From Rhizobium skierniewicense (lineage in GTDB: Bacteria > Pseudomonadota > Alphaproteobacteria > Rhizobiales > Rhizobiaceae), in the NCBI RefSeq assembly GCF_014196515.1, contig NZ_JACIDV010000002.1, positions 62,001-126,000 of the forward strand: DNA of 64,000 nucleotides, given 5' to 3'. Position numbers and translations under genes: made by a program. Under the pieces are notes generated by a model that worked only from the letters and a program-made list of their open reading frames with translations, ran no database searches and was not told the origin of the DNA. Shown here piece after piece: positions 52,027-59,756 of the stretch (the first letter of the stretch is position 1; each line of letters opens with the position of its first letter).

Positions 52027-52251
52027 ATGAGCCTTTGGAAGGCGCATATGGTTTGTGTCGCCTTCACCCACCCGCCTAAAAACCAGCAGATCCCCCGCTT
52101 TTTCTGCCTTCTTGACGGCTATTCTAACGGTAGATCGACTGACGCCGGCCCGCGCTGCGACCTCGACATGTGATAGCTCACAGCAATTACGGCGGCTGAT
52201 TTCGGTGTAGATCGCCACCAGGGCGCGGTTTTCAAGTTCAGAATAGACCAT
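52006..52251 (-). CDS. Winged helix-turn-helix protein
   Basis: This protein of about 81 residues has a clear helix-turn-helix (LSHVEVAARAGVSRSTVRIA then VKKAEKAGDLLVFRR). It is the last gene of the element's minus-strand structural operon, after the tape measure gene, and its end touches the palindrome array. It may bind that array. ATG 52251 has GGAG nine bases upstream. Confidence 0.7.
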   Translation of the reverse strand: MVYSELENRALVAIYTEISRRNCCELSHVEVAARAGVSRSTVRIAVKKAEKAGDLLVFRRVGEGDTNHMRLPKAHVAKFAT

Positions 52252-52273
52252 AGAACAGGCTCCCAACAACCAG

Positions 52274-54250
52274 TTAAAGTGACGATGATCGTCTCGCAGC
52301 TTCACGAACCGACTTGACTGCGATGCCAGGGAACTGAGCCCTATCCTTAGCCATCTGCGCCTTGAGTTGCTCGATTTCCGGCCCGCTACCTCGCACGTTG
52401 TAGACGGGGGCAAAGCTGACTTGAACAGGCTGTTGCCCTTGTGGCTTCATGCTCGGCAGTGACGGCACCGAAACACCGACCGCGCCGCCGTTGGCGTAAC
52501 CTTTGAGGCCGCGCCGCATGGCCTCCATTGCGGCGGGACCGCCAGCGGCCGCGACAGCCGCCTTGTCGAAAACGTATTCGCCCTTATGAACGACGCCGGC
52601 AGGCTGATATTTACCACCGTCACCAGTGTAGCCCCCCTCTGCAAACAGACCGCCAGGCGCGGAGGGAAATTTGCCGCCGCCGCCGCCAAGCATGCTGAAT
52701 ATGCTACCGAGCCCGCCCCCGCCCCCGCCGCTGAAAAGCTGGTTCAAGCCGCTGTCGAGTAGCCGACTGGCAAGGCTCTTCAAGGCGTTGCCCAACGATT
52801 CCGCTGCCGAAGCGCCGTTGAGGAAGCCATCAACCATCGTGCCTGCAAAGTCCTTCGCAGCTTCTCGCGCCTCTTGTGCGGCTTCTGCAAGCCTGTCTGT
52901 GGCGTCCTGCTCCCGCTGGATTGCGTCGATCTTGTTGGCGATGGAAAGCTGCTCGTCGCTGGTCGCTGCCGCGCCTGCCTGTCTCAGCGCGTTCATCTTC
53001 TCTTGTTGGACCGCAGTCTTGCCGATCAGCGAATATTCGAAATCAAGCTGCGCTATCAGGTCGGTTACGGCCTTGCGTTCCCTGTCGGCTAGATTGGCAG
53101 CTCTTTCACGCCCGCGCTCTTCGCCGGGGTCTGTCGGCTTGATGGGAGTGAAGGTCCGGTCTGTTGGCTTCGAGACTTCCGGAAGCCGAGAGTTTCGGAT
53201 TTCGACAATCTTCTGCTCTTCCTTGGCGATATCTTCGAGGCGCTGCTGATGCTCTCGCAAGTCGGTGTTGTTGACTGCCTGAGACAGGGGATTGCTCATC
53301 CCTGCACGTTCAATCTCCCGCTGGCTTTCCTTCGAGGCCAGTATCTTGTTCTCGATTTCTAGCCGTTCAAGCCCCAGTTCGGCGGCGCGTCTGTCGAGCG
53401 TTGTGTTATTTTGGTTTTCTACCGAGCGCCAAGCGTCGATGAAATCCACAAGCGAGTCTGCAGCGGAAACAATTGCGCCCTTCAGGTTCTGGCCCACTGT
53501 GTTAACGATGGTGTTGAACTTTGCGTCCAGATCAGCGGCGCGCTTTACGAGCTTTTCCTCAATCACGATGCCCAGGTCATTTGCTGCCGTGATCTGCGAC
53601 CGAATCCCCGCTTCGCCTTGCTCGATGAGCGCAACCATTCGTTCGCCGCCTTGACCACCGAATAGCTCATCAAATATGCGGACGCCTGCCGCCGTGTCTT
53701 TCAACTGGCGGGTTCTCTCGACGAGTAGCAGGAGGAACTCAGACGGATTTTTCAGCCGCTCCTGTACCTCCTGAGGTGTCAATCCAAGCCGCTGGAAAGC
53801 CTCGGCAGCGCTGCCCTTGCCAGTCACGGCAAACTCGTCGGCTCGCAGCGACAGCTCTTTGAGGCCATCCGTGATGGCGTCAATCGGAATACGGGCTTGT
53901 TCGGCCACATAACGCCACTCTTGAAATGCTTCGACCGACACACCTGCGATCTTGGCTTGATCCCCCAGCTCGGCCACGGCTTTCGTTGCAGCCACAAATC
54001 CGGAGGTTAACCCGGCTATCCCGCCCGCTGCGACACCTGCGAACAGTCCGGCGCCAAAGCTCTTGAACACACCGCCGATCTTTGCCGCGCTGGAAGCGAA
54101 CGATGTTTCCATGGTTCGCGCTGCGCTGCGGCTGCGGCGTTCGATATTTGACATATTCTTGTCTACGCCACTTTCGAAGCGCTTTAGCTTCTTTTCAGCG
54201 TCAGCGAGGCGCACCTCCATGCGCGTGTACAGAACGGCATCATTTGCCAT
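52274..54250 (-). CDS. Tail tape measure protein of the compact element
   Basis: This 658-residue protein has a lambda-type tape measure plan: an N-terminal coiled coil, a hydrophobic stretch near residues 55 to 95 (GGVFKSFGAGLFAGVAAGGI), long helices, and a glycine-rich hinge (about 510 to 535). The last 120 residues (52274 to 52636) match those of the prophage protein at 6075 to 6437 with about six changes. It follows the gp10-like gene by an overlap. The gene is complete, with no frameshift. Confidence 0.88.
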   Translation of the reverse strand: MANDAVLYTRMEVRLADAEKKLKRFESGVDKNMSNIERRSRSAARTMETSFASSAAKIGGVFKSFGAGLFAGVAAGGIAGLTSGFVAATKAVAELGDQAKIAGVSVEAFQEWRYVAEQARIPIDAITDGLKELSLRADEFAVTGKGSAAEAFQRLGLTPQEVQERLKNPSEFLLLLVERTRQLKDTAAGVRIFDELFGGQGGERMVALIEQGEAGIRSQITAANDLGIVIEEKLVKRAADLDAKFNTIVNTVGQNLKGAIVSAADSLVDFIDAWRSVENQNNTTLDRRAAELGLERLEIENKILASKESQREIERAGMSNPLSQAVNNTDLREHQQRLEDIAKEEQKIVEIRNSRLPEVSKPTDRTFTPIKPTDPGEERGRERAANLADRERKAVTDLIAQLDFEYSLIGKTAVQQEKMNALRQAGAAATSDEQLSIANKIDAIQREQDATDRLAEAAQEAREAAKDFAGTMVDGFLNGASAAESLGNALKSLASRLLDSGLNQLFSGGGGGGLGSIFSMLGGGGGKFPSAPGGLFAEGGYTGDGGKYQPAGVVHKGEYVFDKAAVAAAGGPAAMEAMRRGLKGYANGGAVGVSVPSLPSMKPQGQQPVQVSFAPVYNVRGSGPEIEQLKAQMAKDRAQFPGIAVKSVREAARRSSSL

Positions 54251-54644
54251 CGTTAAACTCCTTTACGGCTTTGTTGAGCGCACGGCTGCGACGGCTTCGG
54301 AACTTCTTTTTCAGCAATCGATAGGCAGGCCAGTAAAATGGTTGAGCGTTTTGTTTGACGGTCCCGAACTCGGCCGCCAAGGCGTAATCATACTTACCGC
54401 CAGCACTTGGCCTGGTCGTCGTCGCACCACCTGCGCGCACCACCTGTCCACCCGTCTCGGTTTCATGGTGCCTGATGCTGTCATGAAGCGGCGTTCCGTC
54501 CTCCGGATCTTTGGGGACAAAGCGTTGAGACAGATTAACCCATTCCTGAGCATCCTTCTCAATCGCTTTGTTGACTTCCTTCAGGACCGTTTTAGGAAGC
54601 CTTCGGAGCCGCCGCTTGAATTCGGCCATCCCGTTGTTAGCCAT
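54240..54644 (-). CDS. HK97 gp10-like protein of the compact element
   Basis: This 134-residue protein has the gp10 pattern: MAEFKRRLRRLPKTVLKEVN helix, PKDPEDGTPLHDSIRHHE, then YDYALAAEFGTVKQNAQPFYWPAYR. It would act at the head-tail joint. It overlaps the chaperone-like gene upstream and the tape measure gene downstream. Confidence 0.78.
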   Translation of the reverse strand: MANNGMAEFKRRLRRLPKTVLKEVNKAIEKDAQEWVNLSQRFVPKDPEDGTPLHDSIRHHETETGGQVVRAGGATTTRPSAGGKYDYALAAEFGTVKQNAQPFYWPAYRLLKKKFRSRRSRALNKAVKEFNDGK

Positions 54645-54984
54645 CGGCTGTGTCTACGTCTTTGTCAGTGCCGAAAAGGAAAGACTCAACGACCGTGAGA
54701 ACGGTCGGCATACTCTCGGCAATCGGCCTGTTTTCCACCCAGGTCTTAACCTTGCTGGTCGCCTCGATCGGCGTCATGCCGCCACCAACAAGGCCGAGGT
54801 GTAAAATAGACCGAATGTCGATTAGCATGGCGGCTCTGGCCTGAACCATCTGATTGAAGGTAGAAAAAAGGGAGCGGCCGTTGTCACGCTCCCAACTGCA
54901 TGCGAGCTCCCATGTGAGATTGAAGGTGTATTCACCGTCTCCGAATGGCAGAGTTACTTCGCCGAGAGATTTTGGCGGCGTCAT
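54637..54984 (-). CDS. GTA gp10-like tail assembly chaperone of the compact element
   Basis: This 115-residue protein has LGEVTLPFGDGEYTFNLTWE and a later RSILHLGLVGGGMTPIEA, the same family as the chaperone at 2829 to 3209. It lies directly after the capsid gene with no tail tube or connector gene between, an unusual order. It probably serves the tape measure protein made from the same operon. Confidence 0.78.
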   Translation of the reverse strand: MTPPKSLGEVTLPFGDGEYTFNLTWELACSWERDNGRSLFSTFNQMVQARAAMLIDIRSILHLGLVGGGMTPIEATSKVKTWVENRPIAESMPTVLTVVESFLFGTDKDVDTADG

Positions 54985-55072
54985 GGATAGATCCTTTGAA
55001 GGTTGAGTGAAAGAACGGCGGCTCCCCCAGGAGAAAAGGGAGCCGCTTACTGACCGGATGGGATTGGCCCGA

Positions 55073-56299
55073 TCAGGTCACGTTACCGAAATCACCGTAG
55101 GTCAGTGCCTTCGGGTTCTTCACGGCAAAGGCGAGACGTTCTTCGGCAAGAACGGTGACCATGTTGTTGATGAAGTCCTTATCGACGTAACCAACCTCGA
55201 TGCGCGCTTCCCAGCGGTCGTAGATGGTCGCGGCCTGACGGAAGGCACCGACGAGGAATTTATCCACGGAGATCGCGGGCGTTGAAACAACAGGCAGGCC
55301 GAAAAGAACGGGCTGAACAACGGACTGCGGATCTCCCATGATGTAACGGCCCTGACTGTCTTTCGTCAGGCGCATGGCCCACCAGTCAGCAGGATTGACG
55401 ATGACGCCATCAGGCTCATAGAGGGCAAGAGAGGTTTGCAGCGCGGCGAGGGCAACATTGTCGATCGCCGTTGCTCCGGCAACAACGATGGGAGCGGCAT
55501 AAGCCGTCGCCTGAGGGATCATTCCGAGCAGATTTTGGCCCGTGCCGTCACCGCTCAGGAGCTGAGTCTCTTCTTTGAGAGCGAGGCCGTAAAGAAGTTC
55601 GCTGTCGATGATGCTGGAAAGCTGCGGGACATCATCGAGAACCTGCCGTGACGCCTTCATCCAGTGAGCGATTACCTTCGCGGCCGTTGTCTTGAGTTCG
55701 AACTGGAGATCGCTTTCGGGCTTCGTCGCCGTTTCTGCGACCATGCCCGCGTTCAAATTGCGATTGAGCATGTTCGGGTATTCGACAGAACCCACTTCAA
55801 TCTTGATCGAGGTAAGAAGGTCGCGGACGGTGAGGCGGGTGCGAGGCAATTGATTGACGCTGTCTCTGTACGGGGAAGCCATCGCGCCCGCCGATCCGGC
55901 CGCATTCGTTGTTGCTGTGGTGATAGATGCCTTCACGCGCATCTCGCCGGGGCGCGCATTCTTCTGGTCTTTCACGTCGAGGAAGTTTGCGAAACCGTCG
56001 CTCTCGACGAAGCTTGCGCCAACTGACTTGCCAGAATGGTTTCCGCCACCAGCGTAATTGGCGCGCGCCGCTTTCTGCTCAAGCGTAGCAATCGATTCAT
56101 TCATCCCTTCGTGAAGCTTCTTCAGTTTTTCGTCCTGAATGCCAAGCTTTTTCATCACCTCAGCGGTGTGTTCGCCAAACTGCTTTGCGAGGAGTTCTAG
56201 CGGCGCGTCGGAGCCTTCGCTCTTTGTCCGCATTTTCGCACTGTCGAACAGATGGAGGGCGGCGCTTTCGGTGAGGGTGCGTTTCGTATGCATGTTCAT
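55073..56299 (-). CDS. HK97-type major capsid protein
   Basis: This protein of about 408 residues has the typical delta domain coiled coil (residues 30 to 75, HTAEVMKKLGIQDEKLKKLH), a linker, and the HK97 fold with VAETATKPESDLQFELKTTA, HWMKASRQVLDD, LLSGDGTGQNLLGM and the C-terminal FAVKNPKAL. The start at 56299 has AAGGA upstream and is two bases from the protease stop. The gene is intact. Confidence 0.92.
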   Translation of the reverse strand: MNMHTKRTLTESAALHLFDSAKMRTKSEGSDAPLELLAKQFGEHTAEVMKKLGIQDEKLKKLHEGMNESIATLEQKAARANYAGGGNHSGKSVGASFVESDGFANFLDVKDQKNARPGEMRVKASITTATTNAAGSAGAMASPYRDSVNQLPRTRLTVRDLLTSIKIEVGSVEYPNMLNRNLNAGMVAETATKPESDLQFELKTTAAKVIAHWMKASRQVLDDVPQLSSIIDSELLYGLALKEETQLLSGDGTGQNLLGMIPQATAYAAPIVVAGATAIDNVALAALQTSLALYEPDGVIVNPADWWAMRLTKDSQGRYIMGDPQSVVQPVLFGLPVVSTPAISVDKFLVGAFRQAATIYDRWEARIEVGYVDKDFINNMVTVLAEERLAFAVKNPKALTYGDFGNVT

Positions 56300-56300
56300 G

Positions 56301-57137
56301 TCAGATTTCCTTGAGTTTCTGAGTTGCTTCGCTGATCTGCGCCAAGAGGCGGGACACTTGCTCATTGTCGATTTCTTCATGCTTGGAGAGGGCTTTCCAG
56401 CCACCAGACATGACGAGGCGTGCGGCCTGTTTCGACAGGCCACCAGCGCGGAGAATATTTTCGATTTCGTCTTGTGATTTATGCCCTGTGATGCTGGCAT
56501 CTCGGTTTGCCGGGAACGTGACAGGCGACACCTCGTAAACGTCCAGTTCGATCAGATCGAGGACGCCGTCGCGGTCGCGTTGCGCATTTTTTTCGTGATA
56601 GCCGATCGACAGGCTGTCCACGTCACCAGCCGAAATATGCTCGTAAGCGTTTCGGCCTGCATCCGTTTTGAGGTTGATCTGGCCCTCGACAAAGAGGCCT
56701 TTTCCATCCTCTGTAGCCCGTGACCATATGCCAATCGGCATATCGGCCCGATGCTGCCAGAGCATTTTTATGCGTGAACCACGCTGGGAGTGCTGAGCGA
56801 GACTAGCCTTGAACGCACCAGGCAGAACACGTTCGCCGTAGCTATCGACATTGCCGAAAATCGAGCCGTAGCCAGAGATGCGGCCCGAACTATCGGCCTT
56901 GATTTCCAACGCCAAGGCGTTCGAAAACTTAAAGTTTGGGGAGTTTTTTTGCAGAAACACGGCTTCACCTTCGGAAACGTCAAAACACTCGGGCTGTTTG
57001 CCCGTTTTCTTGTGCTTCGCGTCCGGTATGGTCGCCGGTCCTGTCGAAGGTGGTTCGTCGCCGTGCGCCCTAGACCAGCCAGTGACGCTTTCAATCGAAC
57101 CGTGGCAAGAATTGCGCTGAGTCTGCTGATTTGTCAA
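56301..57137 (-). CDS. HK97-type prohead protease
   Basis: This protein of about 278 residues has the protease domain from residue about 70: GRISGYGSIFGNVDSYGERV, LPGAFKASL, catalytic-type His129 in LWQHRADMPIG, Ser177 in SLSIGYH, then VYEVSPVTFPAN. It removes the capsid protein delta domain during head maturation. I propose a TTG start at 57137, which overlaps the upstream stop (TTGA) and has GGGGAG upstream; no ATG fits. A C-terminal part of about 60 residues is helical. Confidence 0.85.
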   Translation of the reverse strand: MTNQQTQRNSCHGSIESVTGWSRAHGDEPPSTGPATIPDAKHKKTGKQPECFDVSEGEAVFLQKNSPNFKFSNALALEIKADSSGRISGYGSIFGNVDSYGERVLPGAFKASLAQHSQRGSRIKMLWQHRADMPIGIWSRATEDGKGLFVEGQINLKTDAGRNAYEHISAGDVDSLSIGYHEKNAQRDRDGVLDLIELDVYEVSPVTFPANRDASITGHKSQDEIENILRAGGLSKQAARLVMSGGWKALSKHEEIDNEQVSRLLAQISEATQKLKEI

Positions 57138-57406
57138 TTGGGGTTTCTCCCCTCGCCAGTGAGGCTGTGGAAAAGTCCGGCCTCGATCTTGTCCGCGACC
57201 TCTCGCAACGCGGCGGCGGTCTTGGCGGAACCATCGTTCACAGCGGCCTGTGCGGTCGCGTATGTCAGCATTCGATCGAGGATCATCGGGACCGGCGCGC
57301 CGGCTTCCGACGCGGCGAGTTCTGCGGCGCGGGAAATTACCAGGTCGCAGAATTGCTTCTGGCGCTCTGCCGCTTCGCTCTCGATGGTAACTTTGGTGGG
57401 CTTCAT
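57134..57406 (-). CDS. Small element protein, unknown function
   Basis: This 90-residue helical protein is not recognised (KVTIESEAAERQKQFCDLVI, then ALREVADKIEAGLFHSL). It is coupled to the zinc-finger gene upstream (ATGA) and the protease downstream (TTGA). A position between a small zinc protein and protease is normally taken by terminase and portal genes; these are absent. Confidence 0.55.
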   Translation of the reverse strand: MKPTKVTIESEAAERQKQFCDLVISRAAELAASEAGAPVPMILDRMLTYATAQAAVNDGSAKTAAALREVADKIEAGLFHSLTGEGRNPN

Positions 57407-57663
57407 GGCTTTCCCTTTCTGGACTTGATGAGCGCGAGGAGCTCCCCCTGTGTGGGAGCCCGGCCGCCAAACATTGCGTGAATTTTTGCCCGCAGATCGC
57501 GGTTATCTTGGCGGTAAGTCGCCCCGTATCGCAGCGCCCGTTCACGCTTGCATGCTTCCGAGCAAACCTGCCGAGGCCGATCTCCATTTTCAAATTCGGC
57601 GTTGCAGATCACGCAAATTCCGACGCGAGGGCCATCGGTAAAAAATACCTCTTTTTCAGTCAT
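57403..57663 (-). CDS. Small zinc-finger protein (HNH-like position)
   Basis: This 86-residue protein has two cysteine pairs, CVICNAEF and CSEACKRERAL, a probable zinc site like that of small treble-clef proteins. In HK97-type phages an HNH protein lies at this place, next to the packaging site, and helps terminase cut cos. No catalytic HNH set is clear. Translation is coupled to the next gene. Confidence 0.6.
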   Translation of the reverse strand: MTEKEVFFTDGPRVGICVICNAEFENGDRPRQVCSEACKRERALRYGATYRQDNRDLRAKIHAMFGGRAPTQGELLALIKSRKGKP

Positions 57664-57880
57664 TCGGCACCTCGTCGCGCGATAAAAAGAAGCAATTACA
57701 ATGGCTTAATTTTTCGCTGCGCTCGTAAACCGTCTTTTTCATCGGTTGACGGTAAAAATAATCGCGCCGAAAAAAAATCTCTGAATGAGGGGGAGGCGGG
57801 TCTGTGAAAGTGAGGCTTTTCAGACTTTTAGCCCGCCCCCCGGTCTGCGCGTTTGGGTGTCGCTGGTTCGTATCCATCAT
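57656..57880 (-). CDS. Doubtful 74-residue frame in possible packaging region
   Basis: An open frame begins at 57880 inside the replication gene stop (ATGA) and ends at 57656. The product is rich in basic residues and prolines and looks unlike a folded protein (SLTFTDPPPPHSE). The DNA under it is unusual, with a run of T on the minus strand and a CCCCC stretch, so the region may rather be a signal such as a packaging site. Confidence 0.3.
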   Translation of the reverse strand: MMDTNQRHPNAQTGGRAKSLKSLTFTDPPPPHSEIFFRRDYFYRQPMKKTVYERSEKLSHCNCFFLSRDEVPND

Positions 57881-58668
57881 GCGCCACCAGCCTTCCCAGG
57901 CATCTGCGACACGCGCTCGATAACCATGTGGACGCCAGATCCTTGCGTCTTGAGTTCCGCGACAATCGCCGCGCTCTCGATCTCAGGCGTCATGCGCTGG
58001 TCGATGACTGAACGGATGGTCTCACCCAGCTTGCCGATCTCGCATTCGATGCGATGTCTCGCCGCCTCCTGCGCAGCCACAACCGAAGGTAGTTGACGCT
58101 TGATCGCAGGTCGATGCCTCAAGCTGTCTCTCAAGAGCCCTTGAACCGTCTCGGCTGATACAGTTCGAACAGGCTTTGAGGATGGATGATCGTCACCCCT
58201 TCCACTTGCTCCGTCAGCATCATTGAGTTTCTTGGTTGAGTTCCTTGATTGAGTTAGGGTGCAAGAACTTGCACTATGTATGTGCAAGCTTTTGCACTTA
58301 GTATGTGCAGGTTCTTGCACTATCTCAGTCTCCGTTTCATCGCCTTCGAACTGTCGAATGAGTGCGTTAAAGGCCTCCCATTTTGGCTGATATCGGGACC
58401 GGAAACCGTTCCCGCCGTGCCTTACCTTTACAACCAAGCCGAGCCTGTGAAGCTCATTCGTGGCGTTCACGACAGACCTTCGGCTTGCACCAGATTTGCT
58501 CATCAGGCGTTCCGTGCCGGGGTCACACTGCCCCGTTCTGACGTTGAAATGTCCGATGATAATGGCCGCGATCTTCTTGGCATCGCCCGACAATCCGTCA
58601 GCCAGACAGATGGCACGGTAGGCAATGGGAAGGTCGTTTTTGCCGGGAAGGTCTGGCTTATCGCTCAT
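57877..58668 (-). CDS. Replication initiator-like helix-turn-helix protein (lambda O-like)
   Basis: This protein of about 263 residues has an N-terminal winged helix typical of phage replication proteins (LIAYRAICLADGLSG-like start, ERLMSKSGASRRSVVNATNE, LHRLGLVVKVRHGGNGFRS). The middle is a low-complexity linker coded by DNA that carries three dyad iterons (58259 to 58320) and three 13-base repeats (58222 to 58260). This is the arrangement of lambda O with its internal ori. No helicase loader or helicase gene follows. The start overlaps the small upstream frame. Confidence 0.75.
   Translation of the reverse strand: MSDKPDLPGKNDLPIAYRAICLADGLSGDAKKIAAIIIGHFNVRTGQCDPGTERLMSKSGASRRSVVNATNELHRLGLVVKVRHGGNGFRSRYQPKWEAFNALIRQFEGDETETEIVQEPAHTKCKSLHIHSASSCTLTQSRNSTKKLNDADGASGRGDDHPSSKPVRTVSAETVQGLLRDSLRHRPAIKRQLPSVVAAQEAARHRIECEIGKLGETIRSVIDQRMTPEIESAAIVAELKTQGSGVHMVIERVSQMPGKAGGA
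58222..58260 (+). repeat. Three 13-base tandem repeats beside the iterons
   Basis: ATTGAGTTTCTTG, GTTGAGTTCCTTG and ATTGAGTTAGGGT follow each other without gaps, directly before the dyad iterons. They are AT-rich relative to the region and could be the unwinding part of an origin. Confidence 0.6.
58259..58320 (+). repeat. Three dyad iterons with 23-base period (putative origin)
   Basis: GTGCAAGAACTTGCAC, GTGCAAGCTTTTGCAC and GTGCAGGTTCTTGCAC are each 16-base dyads, with 7-base spacers TATGTAT and TTAGTAT. They lie in the coding sequence of the replication-like gene. Form and location are like the O-binding iterons of lambda ori. Confidence 0.8.
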
Positions 58669-58841
58669 CGATAGGTCAGTTGATGCGCTGCTTTCGCGGC
58701 GTCCGTGGCTTCCATTGTGGTCAGGATGAACTTGCGGCGTAGGAAGACGAGGACGCTTCCTGATACCTGCGAACGGTTCAGGTAAAGCCACATCGCAGCT
58801 TCGCGAACCCGAGGCTGAAAGGCCTCTAAGGAGTTTGACAA
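58665..58841 (-). CDS. Small protein coupled to the replication gene
   Basis: A frame of about 58 residues starts with TTG at 58841 or, shorter, ATG at 58793 (MWLYLNRSQVSGSVLVFLRR). Its stop overlaps the start of the replication-like gene. It ends with MEATDAAKAAHQLTYR. Helical; not recognised. No strong ribosome site is seen, so the start is uncertain. Confidence 0.4.
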   Translation of the reverse strand: MSNSLEAFQPRVREAAMWLYLNRSQVSGSVLVFLRRKFILTTMEATDAAKAAHQLTYR

Positions 58842-58886
58842 ATCTCTAGTAACGTACTGATTTCCAGCATCGAGTTTGACAGAATT
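58833..58886 (+). repeat. Arm-type integrase sites, right end
   Basis: GTTTGACAGAATT at 58874 to 58886 is an exact copy of the left-end sites, in the same orientation. A shortened copy GTTTGACAAATC lies at 58833 to 58844. Confidence 0.6.
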
Positions 58887-58922
58887 ATCGGCGCAAGTGA
58901 TTGAATGAGGCTGAACAACACG

Positions 58923-58975
58923 GGATTGAAAATCCGCGTGTCGGTGGTTCAAATCCGCCTTCGGGCACCATTCTA
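58923..58975 (+). repeat. attR core of the tRNA-Phe element (53 bp)
   Basis: Exact copy of the 53-base attL core. Only the anticodon to 3' part of tRNA-Phe is present, so it is not a functional tRNA. It may also be the left junction of the decayed element that follows. Confidence 0.92.
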
Positions 58976-59053
58976 TCTCCTTGATATTGTTTGGTGTTTT
59001 GTAATTGTACTATAAGTTAGTTTTCTCGCGTCTAGACATACTTTCGGTTTTCC

Positions 59054-59397
59054 CTAGACGTTTGGTGTTTTCCTCCTGTTCACCTCCACCTCAAAATTAG
59101 CGATTGTTTCTGTCATCTTTTCCAACATATCGGCACGCCTTGAATAGTGCCTCGCCATGGCCGCAACAGTGTGCCGCAGTCCTTTCAGCGTCAGGCCAGG
59201 CTTTACGTATCCAGCCTCCTCAGGTTTTACCCGTACAGGACGCCATGACGCCCTGAGGCCTGAAACGGTGCAAGGCTTGCCATACAGGCTGCGATCGATC
59301 GACCGCTCCATTCTGTGGCAAGAGGCCACATTAGGCCGAACTTGTAGGTGCCGTCGGCGAAGTTGGCCTCGACAAGTGCAAAGGGTTGTGTAGTCAT
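59054..59397 (-). pseudogene. Remnant of a third element: tail chaperone-integrase chimera
   Basis: The first part (from ATG 59397) codes for EANFADGTYKFGLMWPLATE, the start of a GTA gp10-like chaperone. In another frame the sequence then continues as an integrase C-terminus: YGKPCTVSGLRASWRPVR, LKGLRHTVAA, then MARHYSRRADM, with about 22 residues missing compared with the integrase at 48515. It is a deletion remnant of a related element that used the same tRNA-Phe. It has no second att copy to the right. Confidence 0.75.
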
Positions 59398-59522
59398 GTT
59401 GTTTTCCATGTGAAACGCCAACGCGAAAGCACGCGCCGGATGGGCGCGTGGTGGGGGGCGGTGGTGTTGGTGTGGAACTGCCGGTCTTGGCAAACGTTCC
59501 TACTGCAATCAGGAGAGATCAA

Positions 59523-59756
59523 ATGAAACTTCTCACAGCATCGCTTTGCCTCGTATCGTTGGGAATCCTGAGCGGATGCGTAGACGGCCCCGGCTACCGT
59601 GGCAGCCCAGCAGCCCGCGACCAGTCATGCGGCATGGGCCAAGATGACGTGTCTCACCCCTACGCTGGTCGTTGCGACTGGCGTCGTGAGAACGGTAGGG
59701 ACTGGGCTAACAGCGGATCCAGCGACAGTGACTCCGTCTACGTGAGAGGTAGATAG
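59523..59756 (+). CDS. Small lipoprotein
   Basis: This protein of about 77 residues has a lipoprotein signal (LGILSGCVDG, Cys about residue 19) and a mature part rich in Gly, Ser, Asp and Arg with two further cysteines (DQSCGMGQDD and GRCDWRRE). AGGAGA precedes the ATG. Function unknown. It lies between the decayed element and the flagellar genes and may belong to either. Confidence 0.65.
   Translation: MKLLTASLCLVSLGILSGCVDGPGYRGSPAARDQSCGMGQDDVSHPYAGRCDWRRENGRDWANSGSSDSDSVYVRGR

Noticed and set aside
58259-58320. CRISPR-like array
   Set aside because: The unit is a 16-base dyad with 7-base spacers that are alike, lying in a coding region. Spacers are too short and there are no cas genes.
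58923-58975. Second tRNA-Phe gene
   Set aside because: Only the part from the anticodon arm to the 3' end is present; the acceptor 5' strand and D-arm are missing. It is attR.
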